A stretch of DNA of 44,586 bases from Paraferrimonas sp. SM1919 (GCF_010993985.1 NZ_WINH01000030.1:1-44586); one strand, 5' to 3'; positions 25,940-34,366 are shown, numbered from the stretch's first letter. The notes: generated by a model not told the origin, from the sequence alone. Translations and numbers: made by a program.

Positions 25940-25968
25940 AGATTAATGATGGCTGTCCGGATTAGGCA
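25913..25968 (+). repeat. Tandem 28-bp repeat carrying the TGGCTGTCC motif
   Basis: GATTAATGATGGCTGTCC followed by ATATTAGGCA (25913-25940), then the same unit again with GG for AT (25941-25968). Two bases differ. It lies just before the next gene and overlaps the end of repeat B. Confidence 0.75.
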
Positions 25969-25985
25969 ATGGAGCTTCAAAATAG

Positions 25986-26573
25986 ATGTTCGTATATTTT
26001 AAAATTTTCTTGTTAACTTTAGTGAAGCAATCTGTGCCAATACTAATTTCTCTAGCATTGGGAGGAGGGGTCTACTATTTTTTAGATAGCTTATTTATTG
26101 CTACAGCAGTACCTTTATTATTTTTATTGATTATATATATTAGATTCCTGGGTCCGTTGGGTTATGTGGAAAGAGAAAAAATTGAAGAGTTAGTCGCAAA
26201 AGAAGTGTTAAATAAGCTAGATGTTCTGATTACTCAGAAGGGGGATTTTGGTATTCGCTGGTGTGATAACTCTTGGGCTGGGGGTGCAGGTTTATTCACT
26301 CAATTCGAACTTTTCTATGAATCAAACTATACAGTAAAGGGGCTATACTTTTTTTGTAAAGATATGCCTTATTTGAAGCTACATGTTATTCCATGGGAAA
26401 ATATTTTGAATATTGCAGATACAACTCTTACAAAAGATCCTAGTTTGCATATCCCTATGGAGTTAAGTCGGGATTTGATTTTATATGATGGGGGTAAGAT
26501 TATACTTCCAATGAGCTCTTCCGCAGTTGAGTATTGGATTGATAATTATAAGAAAGTTGATGATGATGATTAA
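25986..26573 (+). CDS. Unknown membrane-anchored protein, 195 aa
   Basis: Two N-terminal membrane helices (about 5-32 and 36-55) are followed by a cytoplasmic domain of some 135 residues with alternating aromatic strands (GIRWCDNSWAGGAGLF, VKGLYFFCKDM, LKLHVIPWENIL) and an acidic tail (KKVDDDD). GGAG in ATGGAGC lies about 11 bases before the ATG. It follows the tandem repeat directly. No family recognised. Low GC and position within the attachment repeats mark it as island cargo. Confidence 0.6.
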   Translation: MFVYFKIFLLTLVKQSVPILISLALGGGVYYFLDSLFIATAVPLLFLLIIYIRFLGPLGYVEREKIEELVAKEVLNKLDVLITQKGDFGIRWCDNSWAGGAGLFTQFELFYESNYTVKGLYFFCKDMPYLKLHVIPWENILNIADTTLTKDPSLHIPMELSRDLILYDGGKIILPMSSSAVEYWIDNYKKVDDDD

Positions 26574-26791
26574 TTTGGTGGTATTGAACAAAGTATTGAG
26601 TTTGGGCAAGTAATGGTGTTTGTAATTAATCGTGACTAGCCTCCAAACTGTGACTAATATTTACTGTCTTTTTTCTTTTAGTTTTGAGAGAAAGTAATAA
26701 AACATCTTTTTAAACTTTTTGGTCCCATAGTGGTCCCAATGTATTTGGTTTAATAGATAAATCAGACTATATCAGTAGTTTACACTTACTT
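26574..26791. other. Non-coding right end of the island with doubled TGGTCCCA
   Basis: No reading frame of substance. TGGTCCCA occurs twice (26720-26727, 26731-26738) three bases apart. On the minus strand the frame around it reads LGPLWDQKV then stop, which might be the last trace of a lost gene such as an integrase, or the short repeats could be recombinase arm sites. Both readings are weak. Confidence 0.35.
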
Positions 26792-26860
26792 TTCAAGTCC
26801 GCCCACTGGTACCATGTTCATAAGAAAGCCGCTTCATTCATTTGAAGCGGCTTTTTTGTA
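26792..26860 (+). repeat. Attachment-site repeat, right copy
   Basis: Copy of 22016-22084 with one change. It contains the displaced last 23 bases of tRNA-Leu with CCA, and a full second terminator at 26826-26857. No acceptor 5' strand or anticodon arm precedes it, so it is a fragment and not a second tRNA. Confidence 0.9.
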
Positions 26861-26931
26861 TCTTAATACAGGTCATTATTGTTTGATTCAGGCACTTCTG
26901 GTGGCTATCTCTTATTTAGCTCAGTAGGTTA

Positions 26932-27063
26932 ATGGTAAATCCGTGTGCTATGGGGAAAATTTTATCATTGAAATTGGGTTTCCAGTTAGGGTATCTTGGC
27001 TGCATAATGGTTGCGCTGGCGAGCGTATATTTAATCGGGGCTGATTTATATGAACAAACCTAG
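26932..27063 (+). CDS. Possible 43-aa small membrane protein
   Basis: ATG 26932 (or 26950) to TAG 27061-27063. The product ends with a hydrophobic stretch LGYLGCIMVALASVYLIGADL. TAGGTTA precedes the first ATG and the frame overlaps the next gene by 14 bp, which would fit translational coupling. It is short and unsupported by any family, so it may be chance. Confidence 0.3.
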   Translation: MVNPCAMGKILSLKLGFQLGYLGCIMVALASVYLIGADLYEQT

Positions 27064-27580
27064 GTGGCTATTGTTGCTGGTGTGCCTTGTTAATTTTAAT
27101 ATTGCTGCAGATGACAGATTATCGACAGAGTGTATTAAGATAGAGCAAGGGTCTTTATGTCTAGTGATTCAACAAGATGAGGAAGGTTGGTTAAATAGCC
27201 AAATCACCCTTGCAGGCTCTCCTTTTTACAGTGTTCAAACCTATTTAAGCCCACCCAGTTTAAAAGCTTTTAAACAGCAGCGTATAATTATGCTAGAAGT
27301 GGCAGAAGAAGGACACCCAAGCCAGTTATTTTTTGATTTTCAACAACTCAATGATGTTGATTCTGAACTCGAGCCAATTTATGTCTTAGCTGACTACTAT
27401 TTTGAGCATATTGAACACTTAAGTGATGGTGTGTTGTATTACAGTCGCGATAATTGGGTCGCTGAACCTGGTCACTGCGACGGTTTTCTAGATGGTGCTG
27501 ATCATTGTGTACATGGGGTTAATCTTTATAGTGGCGAAACCGTTAAGGTGAATTCGCCTTATACCTGCCAGCATCAATAA
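27050..27580 (+). CDS. Unknown exported protein, 176 aa
   Basis: Signal peptide MNKPRWLLLLVCLVNFNIAA followed by an acidic mature chain with Cys in pairs (TECIKIEQGSLC near the start, GHCDGF, DHCVHG and YTCQ near the end), suggesting two or more disulfides and a periplasmic or surface place. It is probably the first core gene right of the island. No family recognised. An intrinsic terminator follows. Confidence 0.6.
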   Translation: MNKPRWLLLLVCLVNFNIAADDRLSTECIKIEQGSLCLVIQQDEEGWLNSQITLAGSPFYSVQTYLSPPSLKAFKQQRIIMLEVAEEGHPSQLFFDFQQLNDVDSELEPIYVLADYYFEHIEHLSDGVLYYSRDNWVAEPGHCDGFLDGADHCVHGVNLYSGETVKVNSPYTCQHQ

Positions 27581-27635
27581 ATTTAATTTTGGTTATGAGA
27601 GCGGCATATTGTTGGTAAAACTTTATCGATAGAAC

Positions 27636-27673
27636 AAACCAAGCCGCTTCAGCAGAAGTGGCTTGGTTTTTTT
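27636..27673 (+). terminator. Intrinsic terminator after the exported-protein gene
   Basis: A 15-bp stem AAACCAAGCCGCTTC / GAAGTGGCTTGGTTT with one G-U pair, AGCA loop and a run of T. The stem shares AAGCCGCTTC with the tRNA-Leu terminator. Confidence 0.9.
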
Positions 27674-27702
27674 GTCGATGCATTCAATACTGACTGTTTA
27701 GC

Positions 27703-28422
27703 TTATTTATGCCTAAAGATTAATATTGGCTTATTGTTGTCATCAGCAAGAACAAGTTGATCTCGGTTATTGATCCTTAAGTTACTGACTCGTTTTAGGG
27801 CCTTGAGATAGTTTATTTCTTGTTTCATTTGTGGGCAAAACCGTTTACTGTTGATGAGTTTGGCAATAGTAAAATCATGTTGCTCAAGCGAATACTGTGC
27901 GGAGTACCTGTTACAGTTGCTGTGCCCCGTTAGTGAGCGCTCACCGTCAAGGTTTAGTGTGACTAAGCTAAGATTAGGTTTACCATCTACTCGCACGAGT
28001 TGCCATTGGCTAGGCGCAAGCAAAAGGCTTTGTTTTGCCGCTTCTGTAGCAATCAATTTTACTTCGCTTAAACCAAATTTGTTAGCTGATATGCTGCTAT
28101 CGTTAAGCAATAAACGCTTACCTTGATCAATAACGCTCACATGAATACTTAAATCTGACAGTTTCAAATGACTTGGAACAAAAAAATGTACTTGAAGGTT
28201 ATCGCTCCAGGGATAAGTCTTAGTAGCAATTAACCTGCTTGAAACATCTTGTAATCTGTCATCCCTTAAGCTGACCACCAACTTTGCATTCGCGCTAATA
28301 TTATAAATCTTTGGTACAACGACTTGGCCGCTTAGAGCTATTTCCTTAGGTCTTTGCAGTTGACTACAGCCTTGCATAAAAAATGCGATAGCGACAAAAA
28401 CGAGTAAATAAAGCTTATTCAT
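27703..28422 (-). CDS. Outer-membrane lipoprotein with YbaY-like and META domains
   Basis: 239 aa with a lipobox FMQGC (Cys19) after a short signal peptide. Residues 25-120 resemble the YbaY/YscW lipoprotein domain (LSGQVVVPKIYNISANAKLVVSLRD). Residues 137-235 form a META/HslJ-type domain (SQWQLVRVDGKP, LDGERSLTGHSNCNRYSAQY). META proteins are linked to envelope stress and novobiocin tolerance in other bacteria. It starts four bases after the ygfZ stop, so both share a transcript. Confidence 0.78.
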   Translation of the reverse strand: MNKLYLLVFVAIAFFMQGCSQLQRPKEIALSGQVVVPKIYNISANAKLVVSLRDDRLQDVSSRLIATKTYPWSDNLQVHFFVPSHLKLSDLSIHVSVIDQGKRLLLNDSSISANKFGLSEVKLIATEAAKQSLLLAPSQWQLVRVDGKPNLSLVTLNLDGERSLTGHSNCNRYSAQYSLEQHDFTIAKLINSKRFCPQMKQEINYLKALKRVSNLRINNRDQLVLADDNNKPILIFRHK

Positions 28423-28426
28423 TGGC

Positions 28427-29329
28427 TTAATCTATTGGGTATGGCAGTGCTTGTGCAGTTAACAAAATATCACTTTGTTCCATGATGCCAAACTCGGCTT
28501 GTAGAGGACTATCATTATTGAGAACTGCAGTGATATATAATTTACCTTGATGATTAATCGCTTGTAATACACTGCCGCAACGTCTTGGTTTGCCTTCATC
28601 GATAATGCTTACAGTGTCGTCAATATTAACCTGTGCCTCAGTTTCAGCGATTAATATATAAAGCGCACGTTTGTTGCCACCACGGTACTTCATTCTGGCG
28701 ACGGTTTCTTGACCAATATAGCAGCCTTTATTGAAGCTGATCCCTTCTACAGCTTGTAGATTGAGCATTTGCGGGATGTACTTACTAAAGTGAACCGCTT
28801 CAAAATAAGGCAAGCCGGCTAGCACTTCAGCAGCCTGCCAAGCATTCACAGGGACAGTTTCAATATCTGAAGAGAAATTAGCATCAATAACGATATAACC
28901 GGTTTCAACTTGTAAAATGGCGGTATCGGTAAGGAGAGTTACTCGTTCAGTTAACGGGCCATATTTTTGGATTAGCCATTTTTCCGCATCTGCGCCCATT
29001 ACCCCATACAAAGCAACCTCTGAAGCGCTAATGTCACATTGGTGGAAGGCCGAGTATTTTTTTAGCTGAAGCAGTTCTTGTTCGACTAAAGTGCTCGGTA
29101 AGATCAGCCCTAAGTGTTGGTTATTAAATGCAAAGCCTCTAAAGGCTGCCATCATTTTACCTTTGGGATCACAGTGTGCTCCCCAACTCCATTGTTCGGC
29201 AGCGAGTTTAATAACATCATAAGTGACTTGACCTTGTAAAAAGGTACGAGCTTGGGGACCAACTAATTCGATGAGTTTTAAATGCTCTAGTTTGACTATT
29301 TGAAGCGCATTTGCTGCAGCTGTGGTCAT
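28427..29329 (-). CDS. ygfZ: Folate-binding YgfZ, Fe-S cluster / tRNA modification factor
   Basis: A 300-aa protein related to GcvT that uses folate in maintaining certain Fe-S enzymes such as MiaB. The signature KGCYIGQE is at 201-208 with the essential Cys203, followed by TVARMKYRGGNKR. GGAG precedes the ATG. It is on the opposite strand from the gcvTHP operon 9 kb away, its distant homologue. Confidence 0.92.
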   Translation of the reverse strand: MTTAAANALQIVKLEHLKLIELVGPQARTFLQGQVTYDVIKLAAEQWSWGAHCDPKGKMMAAFRGFAFNNQHLGLILPSTLVEQELLQLKKYSAFHQCDISASEVALYGVMGADAEKWLIQKYGPLTERVTLLTDTAILQVETGYIVIDANFSSDIETVPVNAWQAAEVLAGLPYFEAVHFSKYIPQMLNLQAVEGISFNKGCYIGQETVARMKYRGGNKRALYILIAETEAQVNIDDTVSIIDEGKPRRCGSVLQAINHQGKLYITAVLNNDSPLQAEFGIMEQSDILLTAQALPYPID

Positions 29330-29432
29330 GGAAACTCCGTATATTGGTCAGTGTGGGTCTTCAATGGCTAATTTTAGCGACTTTTATAAATGAGTAAAAT
29401 CATAAAAGTGTAACAATTAACCAAACAAAATG

Positions 29433-29465
29433 AAAAAAGCCTAAGCTCAAGTGAGTTTAGGCTTT
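29433..29465 (-). terminator. Intrinsic terminator of serA
   Basis: On the minus strand: AAAGCCTAA-ACTCA / TGAGC-TTAGGCTTT, then six T, 20 bp past the serA stop. Confidence 0.87.
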
Positions 29466-29484
29466 GATAACACAAAAAGTTAGC

Positions 29485-30714
29485 TTAGCGAAGCAAACGA
29501 GCCCTGATGGTGCCTTCAATCAACTTCATTTCTTCTAATGCTTCTACTGCGCGGCCAGCATCTACATCCATAACCACGTAACCAATATCTGCAGTCGTTT
29601 GTAGGTATTGGGCAGCAATATTGATGTCTTTATCAGCAAACGCTAAGTTAATTTTGGTTAATACACCTGGCTGGTTTTTATGAATATGCAATAGGCGTGA
29701 AGTACCAGCATGATCGGGCAGTGATACCTCAGGGAAATTAACGGCTGATAAGGTCGAACCATTATCAGAGTACTTAACCATTTTGCCCGCAACTTCAGTA
29801 CCGATATTGGCTTGCGCTTCCTGAGTGCTGCCACCAACGTGAGGAGTTAGAATAACATTATCTAAGCCACGCAAAGGTGATTCAAAAACGTCGTCATTGC
29901 CCTTAGGTTCAACAGGGAATACATCAATGGCAGCGCCAGCAATGTGGCCACTGATTAAGGCTGCCGCTAATGCATCAATATCCACCACGGTGCCACGAGA
30001 AGCGTTTATCAAACGAGCCCCAGCTTGCATCGCGGCCAATTGTTCGGTGCCAATCATATTTTGAGTAGCGGCAGTTTCTGGCACATGTAGCGATACGATA
30101 TCAGCCATTGCCAGCAATTCATTTAACTCTTGGATTTGTTGGGCATTGCCTAATGGTAGCTTGTCTTCAATATCATAAAACACCACTCGCATGCCGAGGG
30201 TTTCAGCTAAAATGCCTAATTGGGTGCCAATATGACCATAGCCTATCAGGCCTAGAGTTTTGCCACGCACCTCGGTAGAGCCTACCGCATTCTTCAACCA
30301 ACCACCGCGGTGAGCGCTAGCGTTACGCTCTGGAATGCCGCGACTGAGCATAATAATTTCACCAAGAACCAGCTCAGCTACAGAACGGGTATTTGAAAAA
30401 GGTGCGTTAAATACTGGGATCCCTAGTTCTTCTGCGGCTGCTAGATCAACTTGGTTAGTGCCAATACAAAAACAACCAATCCCCACTAACTTTTTAGCAT
30501 GATTGAGCACATCACGAGTAAGCATGGTGCGTGAACGAATACCAATAAAGTGAACATCAGCAACTTTTTGCTTTAACTCTTCATCGCTTAATGATGATTT
30601 ATGGGATTCAATATTGGTGTAACCAGCGCGTTTTAAAACGTCGATGGCATTCTGATGAACCCCTTCTAATAGAAGAATTTTGATCTTGTCTTTATTTAGT
30701 GAGTATTTAGCCAT
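29485..30714 (-). CDS. serA: D-3-phosphoglycerate dehydrogenase
   Basis: The 409-aa first enzyme of serine synthesis, oxidising 3-phosphoglycerate with NAD+. The Rossmann loop GLIGYGHIGTQLG, catalytic Arg and Glu regions (INASRGTVVD, PVEPKGND) and the His of TPHVGGST are present. The C-terminal ACT domain (HIHKNQPGVL, NIAAQYLQT) keeps the His/Asn residues for serine feedback inhibition. ATG 30714 (MAKYSLNKDKIKIL) matches the E. coli start and length; the frame is open 45 bases further back but without support. Confidence 0.96.
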   Translation of the reverse strand: MAKYSLNKDKIKILLLEGVHQNAIDVLKRAGYTNIESHKSSLSDEELKQKVADVHFIGIRSRTMLTRDVLNHAKKLVGIGCFCIGTNQVDLAAAEELGIPVFNAPFSNTRSVAELVLGEIIMLSRGIPERNASAHRGGWLKNAVGSTEVRGKTLGLIGYGHIGTQLGILAETLGMRVVFYDIEDKLPLGNAQQIQELNELLAMADIVSLHVPETAATQNMIGTEQLAAMQAGARLINASRGTVVDIDALAAALISGHIAGAAIDVFPVEPKGNDDVFESPLRGLDNVILTPHVGGSTQEAQANIGTEVAGKMVKYSDNGSTLSAVNFPEVSLPDHAGTSRLLHIHKNQPGVLTKINLAFADKDINIAAQYLQTTADIGYVVMDVDAGRAVEALEEMKLIEGTIRARLLR

Positions 30715-30845
30715 TTTTCTCTTCTTTATGCGGCAGGAGAAGGATGCATAAAATAGCAAATTTCAGCAGCGTTAGCAGCAATATAAGCACTAATTTAGTT
30801 GCGTTTTATTCATGCAAACGTTGCATTTAGGAACAATAGCTACTG

Positions 30846-30879
30846 AAAAGATTAACGCCAATTGGTAGCTGGCGTTAAT
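30846..30879 (-). terminator. Probable weak terminator after the aldehyde dehydrogenase
   Basis: ATTAACGCCA / TGGCGTTAAT, 10-bp stem with a nine-base loop. On the minus strand only CTTTTC follows, so termination may be partial. Confidence 0.55.
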
Positions 30880-30892
30880 CAGTTGGATAAAT

Positions 30893-32320
30893 TTAGCGAA
30901 CAAACACTTTAAGAAGCATTTTTTGCAGCCAAGTGTCATAGGGGGGGTAAACGAAGCGAGTAGAGTTAAAGCGCCCCTGTTTTAGAACGGTTTTGGCCTT
31001 AGAAAAGGTTTGGAAGCCTTCGTGGCCATGATAATGTCCCATACCCGATGGGCCTATGCCTCCAAATGGTGCATCATCAGCAGCCACATGTACCACCGTA
31101 TCATTGATTGCTACCCCACCTGAATGCGTTTGTTGGCAAATCATTTGGTTCTGAGCATTATCGAAGCCAAAAATGTATAACGCGAGTGGACGCGGACGTG
31201 CATTCACATATTGGATCGCTTGTTCGATGCTGTCATAGCCGATTATCGGTAATAGTGGCCCAAAGATCTCCTCTTGCATGACTTGCATATCATCAGTGAC
31301 ATTGGTTAGCAGCTGGGTCGCCATTTTACGCCCAGATAAGGCTTCTGGAGCTGCGCTGAAGACTTTGGCGCCTTTAGCTTTGGCATCTGCGAGCCAACTT
31401 TGTAGGCGTTGATGTTGTTTGTCGTTGATAATGTGGGTGTAATCATCATTATTGACGAAATCAGGATACATTTGATTAAATGTCGCGATGTAAGCCTCAA
31501 TGAATGGCTGTTTTTTATTTTCTGGCAACAACACGTAATCGGGTGCGACACAGATCTGACCGGCATTTAAACATTTGCCATACGCGAGGCGTTTTGCTGC
31601 AGTGACAATGTCCATATCGGGCGTAATCAAGGATGGTGATTTGCCCCCAAGCTCTAGGGTAACTGGCGTCAAGTTGTCAGCAGCAGCGCGCATTACATGT
31701 TTACCGACGGTTGTTGAGCCTGTGAATAATAGGTGGTCAAAGGGTAACGATGAGAATTCAGCTGCAACCTCAGCCTCACCTTCGATGATACAGACTTCAT
31801 CTTCACCAAAGGTTTCCGCCAACATTTTTTTTACTACGGCATTTGTGCTTGGAGTAAATTCTGACATTTTGAGCATAACCCTGTTGCCAGCAGCTAAAGC
31901 AGTTGCCAAGGGGTTCAAAGACAAATTAAGAGGAAAGTTCCACGGGACAATAATGCCCACAACGCCAAGTGGCTGATATTGAACCTCTACTTTCGCTGGC
32001 GACAGCATTAAGCCAGAATGGCGTTTACTTGGCTTGAGCCATTTTTTTAAATTTTTAAGTATGTAGTTGATGTTTAAAATACTTGGCATGATATCGGTGA
32101 ACATCGAGTCATGTACCGAGCGATGTCCAAAATCATTACTAAGCGCTGCCGTTAGGTTGTCTTTGTTTATGAGAATGGCCTGTTTCAGGGATTCGAGCTT
32201 TTGCCTACGGGAGTGCAGAGCAGGATAGGGGGTCTCCCTAAAAGCTTGCTGTTGTTTCTGTAGGACTTTCTCAAGAGACGAATGAACAACTTCTGTTGTT
32301 TTCACTGCATTTAAAGCCAT
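30893..32320 (-). CDS. NAD(P)-dependent aldehyde dehydrogenase, coniferyl-aldehyde type
   Basis: 475 aa, class 3-like ALDH fold. The catalytic Glu lies in LELGGKSP (about 221) and Cys in NAGQICVAP (about 257). PWNFPLNLSLNPLATALAAGN and GSTTVGKHV are the cofactor segments; EEIFGPLLPI and GGIGPSGMGHYHG close the site. The overall pattern matches the family often annotated coniferyl aldehyde dehydrogenase (CalB), whose real substrate in these bacteria is usually unknown. A C-terminal basic/hydrophobic tail (WLQKMLLKVFVR) may touch the membrane, as in fatty aldehyde dehydrogenases. It is upstream of serA on the same strand. Confidence 0.85.
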   Translation of the reverse strand: MALNAVKTTEVVHSSLEKVLQKQQQAFRETPYPALHSRRQKLESLKQAILINKDNLTAALSNDFGHRSVHDSMFTDIMPSILNINYILKNLKKWLKPSKRHSGLMLSPAKVEVQYQPLGVVGIIVPWNFPLNLSLNPLATALAAGNRVMLKMSEFTPSTNAVVKKMLAETFGEDEVCIIEGEAEVAAEFSSLPFDHLLFTGSTTVGKHVMRAAADNLTPVTLELGGKSPSLITPDMDIVTAAKRLAYGKCLNAGQICVAPDYVLLPENKKQPFIEAYIATFNQMYPDFVNNDDYTHIINDKQHQRLQSWLADAKAKGAKVFSAAPEALSGRKMATQLLTNVTDDMQVMQEEIFGPLLPIIGYDSIEQAIQYVNARPRPLALYIFGFDNAQNQMICQQTHSGGVAINDTVVHVAADDAPFGGIGPSGMGHYHGHEGFQTFSKAKTVLKQGRFNSTRFVYPPYDTWLQKMLLKVFVR

Positions 32321-32348
32321 AATTAAAATCCCTTCTGTTTGTTGGCTG

Positions 32349-32894
32349 TCAGTCTAAAAGTTTTTCAATGGCGACTAAGACTTCTTCATCATCTGGTTTG
32401 GTAAACGCAGACCAAGTTCCGACAACTTGTCCTTGTTGGTCAACCAAATGCTTATGAAAGTTCCATTTGGGGCTTTTATTTGCTCTTTTGTTGAGCGTTT
32501 GGTACATCTCAATGGCATCAGCGCCACGAACAGCCTGGGGTTCTGTCATTGGGAACTTAACACCATAATCAATATAACAGACCTCAGCGGTTTTAGCTTG
32601 TGAATCAGATTCTTGCTTAAAATCATCAGAAGGAACGCCAATGATAGTGAAGCCTAGATTGGCATATTTTTCGTACACACTCTGTAATTTTTTAAATTGT
32701 GGAGTAAAACCACAATGACTGGCCGTATTGACAACCAAAATTGCTTTCTTGTCTTTGGTTATGTCACACAGGTCTAGGGTTTGTTCACTGTTGAGTTTTT
32801 TTAATTGGTAATTAAAAACATCAGCACATTCAGCCCAAACATGTTGGCCGCCAATAAGGCCGAAGATTAGGGCAAGTGATTTGAAAATACGCAT
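32349..32894 (-). CDS. Exported glutathione peroxidase-like thiol peroxidase
   Basis: 181 aa. Signal peptide MRIFKSLALIFGLIGGQHVWA, then a thioredoxin-fold peroxidase. The peroxidatic residue is Cys61 in NTASHCGFTPQ, with Lys/Gln partners, and the tetrad Trp-Asn is in PKWNFHKHL. Cys106 (EVCYIDYGVKFP) may act as resolving Cys. Periplasmic location is unusual, since most bacterial members are cytoplasmic. ATG 32894 has GGAA seven bases before; the longer frame lacks a ribosome site and spoils the signal peptide. Confidence 0.83.
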   Translation of the reverse strand: MRIFKSLALIFGLIGGQHVWAECADVFNYQLKKLNSEQTLDLCDITKDKKAILVVNTASHCGFTPQFKKLQSVYEKYANLGFTIIGVPSDDFKQESDSQAKTAEVCYIDYGVKFPMTEPQAVRGADAIEMYQTLNKRANKSPKWNFHKHLVDQQGQVVGTWSAFTKPDDEEVLVAIEKLLD

Positions 32895-32914
32895 ATTAAA
32901 ATTCCATTTATTAA

Positions 32915-32944
32915 AAAAGGTGTATCTACTACGATACACCTTTT
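32915..32944 (-). terminator. Intrinsic terminator of rpiA
   Basis: A perfect 12-bp stem AAAAGGTGTATC / GATACACCTTTT with a six-base loop; on the minus strand the T run extends to six. It lies between rpiA and the peroxidase gene, 25 bp past the rpiA stop. Confidence 0.85.
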
Positions 32945-32969
32945 AAATTAGATTAGCCTGTTTAAAGGG

Positions 32970-33629
32970 TTATTCTTTGTGGGTTGTTACACCCGAATCA
33001 GTTCCCATCAACAATACATCAGCCCCACGCTCAGCAAATAAGCCATTGGTTACCACGCCGACAATTTGGTTGAGTTGCTGCTCAAGCTTTTTGGGTTCCA
33101 TGATTTCAAGGTTGTAAACATCTAGAATAATGTTGCCGTTATCGGTAATGCAGCCTTCACGATAAACAGGATCGCCTCCAAGTTTTACAATTTCACGGGC
33201 AACATAAGAACGAGCCATAGGGATCACTTCTACTGGCAGTGGAAAATCACCTAGAATATCAACCAGCTTAGTATCATCAGCAATACAGATAAACTTTTTA
33301 GCAACCGCGGCGACGATCTTTTCACGGGTAAGGGCAGCACCTCCGCCTTTGATCATGGCCATATGATGGTTAATTTCATCGGCGCCATCGACATAGATAT
33401 CAAGGTCAAATACTGAGTTTAAATCGAATACTTCAATGCCATGGGCTTTTAAGCGTTCGGTAGATGCCTCTGATGATGACACGGCACCTTCGATGTCATT
33501 TTTCATGCTAGCTAGGGCGTCAATAAAGTAGTTTACCGTTGACCCCGTACCAACGCCTACAATGCTGTCTTTTTTAACAAATTCAAGTGCCGCTTCAGCT
33601 GCGGCTTTTTTCTTATCGTCTTGGGTCAT
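32970..33629 (-). CDS. rpiA: Ribose-5-phosphate isomerase A
   Basis: 219 aa. Interconverts ribose-5-phosphate and ribulose-5-phosphate. GVGTGSTVNYFIDAL (24-38), SSEAST, DGADEIN (Asp81/Asp84 region), MIKGGGAALTREKI (catalytic Glu) and the C-terminal LLMGTDSG are all present. The usual neighbour of serA in enterics; here two genes lie between them. Confidence 0.96.
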   Translation of the reverse strand: MTQDDKKKAAAEAALEFVKKDSIVGVGTGSTVNYFIDALASMKNDIEGAVSSSEASTERLKAHGIEVFDLNSVFDLDIYVDGADEINHHMAMIKGGGAALTREKIVAAVAKKFICIADDTKLVDILGDFPLPVEVIPMARSYVAREIVKLGGDPVYREGCITDNGNIILDVYNLEIMEPKKLEQQLNQIVGVVTNGLFAERGADVLLMGTDSGVTTHKE

Positions 33630-33671
33630 GAATTTTCCTAACCAGTTTTGCTGGAATTAAGGGTAAAAGAT

Positions 33672-34271
33672 TCACTGAGTATAGCATTTGCCTAATTTTA
33701 AGTCCTTAAAATTAGGGGATAAAATTCCATCAAGTGGGATGTCCCAAGGTTGCATTTGGATGGCATCTGTACATTGGCAATCATGGCCAATGCCTATTAC
33801 AACTGGTTTCTTGGTCGCACTTAGGTTCGCTAAACTTCTGTCGTAGTAACCGCCCCCCATGCCCAGCCTTTGACCTTGCTTACCAAAACCCACTAAAGGG
33901 GTAATAATTAAATCAAGTTGGCTAGCTAAGATTAACTCATTGACGGTGCGCTTGGGTTCTTCAATAGCAAACTGATTGGCAATCATCGTGCTAGTTGTGG
34001 TGTATTTGACAAAGCTTAAATGCCCTTTCGAAAAGGGATGTAATACAGGCAAGCAAACCGTCACCCCAAGTTGCCACAGGCTAGCAATGATTTGCTGAGT
34101 CGGGACTTCTCCATCGGTTGCAAGGTATAACGCCGCACAAGTGACGTTTTGAGTCCGTACTAATTGCTTTATGTCTTCGAGTATTGCCAGCTCGCTCTGA
34201 CATTGCTGCTGTTTAGTCAGGTTACGTCTGGCTTGCCTTAATTGTTGCCTAAGGGCTTGATTTGGGCTCAT
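33672..34271 (-). CDS. ygfA: 5-formyltetrahydrofolate cyclo-ligase
   Basis: 199 aa. ATP-dependent conversion of 5-formyl-THF to methenyl-THF, also called fau. The substrate/ATP motif GFGKQGQRLGMGGGYYDR is near 129-146, with the N-terminal basic RRNL helix. It lies just downstream of 6S RNA on the same strand, the ssrS-ygfA arrangement kept across gammaproteobacteria, where it is linked to stationary-phase persistence. The product supplies one-carbon units, which ties in with gcvTHP nearby. Confidence 0.93.
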   Translation of the reverse strand: MSPNQALRQQLRQARRNLTKQQQCQSELAILEDIKQLVRTQNVTCAALYLATDGEVPTQQIIASLWQLGVTVCLPVLHPFSKGHLSFVKYTTTSTMIANQFAIEEPKRTVNELILASQLDLIITPLVGFGKQGQRLGMGGGYYDRSLANLSATKKPVVIGIGHDCQCTDAIQMQPWDIPLDGILSPNFKDLKLGKCYTQ

Positions 34272-34366
34272 TTGGGAATCGTTATGTAGAACAATAGCGC
34301 TCTTTATACCGTAATTGAGAGGGGGTTGGCAATGAGCCTTAGCATCGAACCAAAATAGAAAAAATT

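Larger units (their letters stand above)
22016..26860 (+). mobile_element. tRNA-Leu genomic island of about 4.8 kb, no integrase seen
   Basis: Everything between the two 69-bp repeats (period 4776 bp) is foreign to the surrounding core order: a REP-type Y1 transposase, a repeat-flanked cargo of three genes, and a fifth unknown membrane gene. No tyrosine or serine recombinase reading frame is present on either strand. So it is either a decayed island that lost its integrase or a small non-autonomous element moved by a recombinase encoded elsewhere. The last 220 bp before the right repeat are non-coding and hold a doubled TGGTCCCA motif. Confidence 0.8.

Noticed and set aside
26915..26940. Resemblance to a tRNA D-arm (TAGCTCAGTAGGTTAA)
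   Set aside because: No acceptor stem, anticodon arm or T-arm can be drawn around it; the match is limited to one arm and is likely chance, although it lies near the tRNA-derived repeat.
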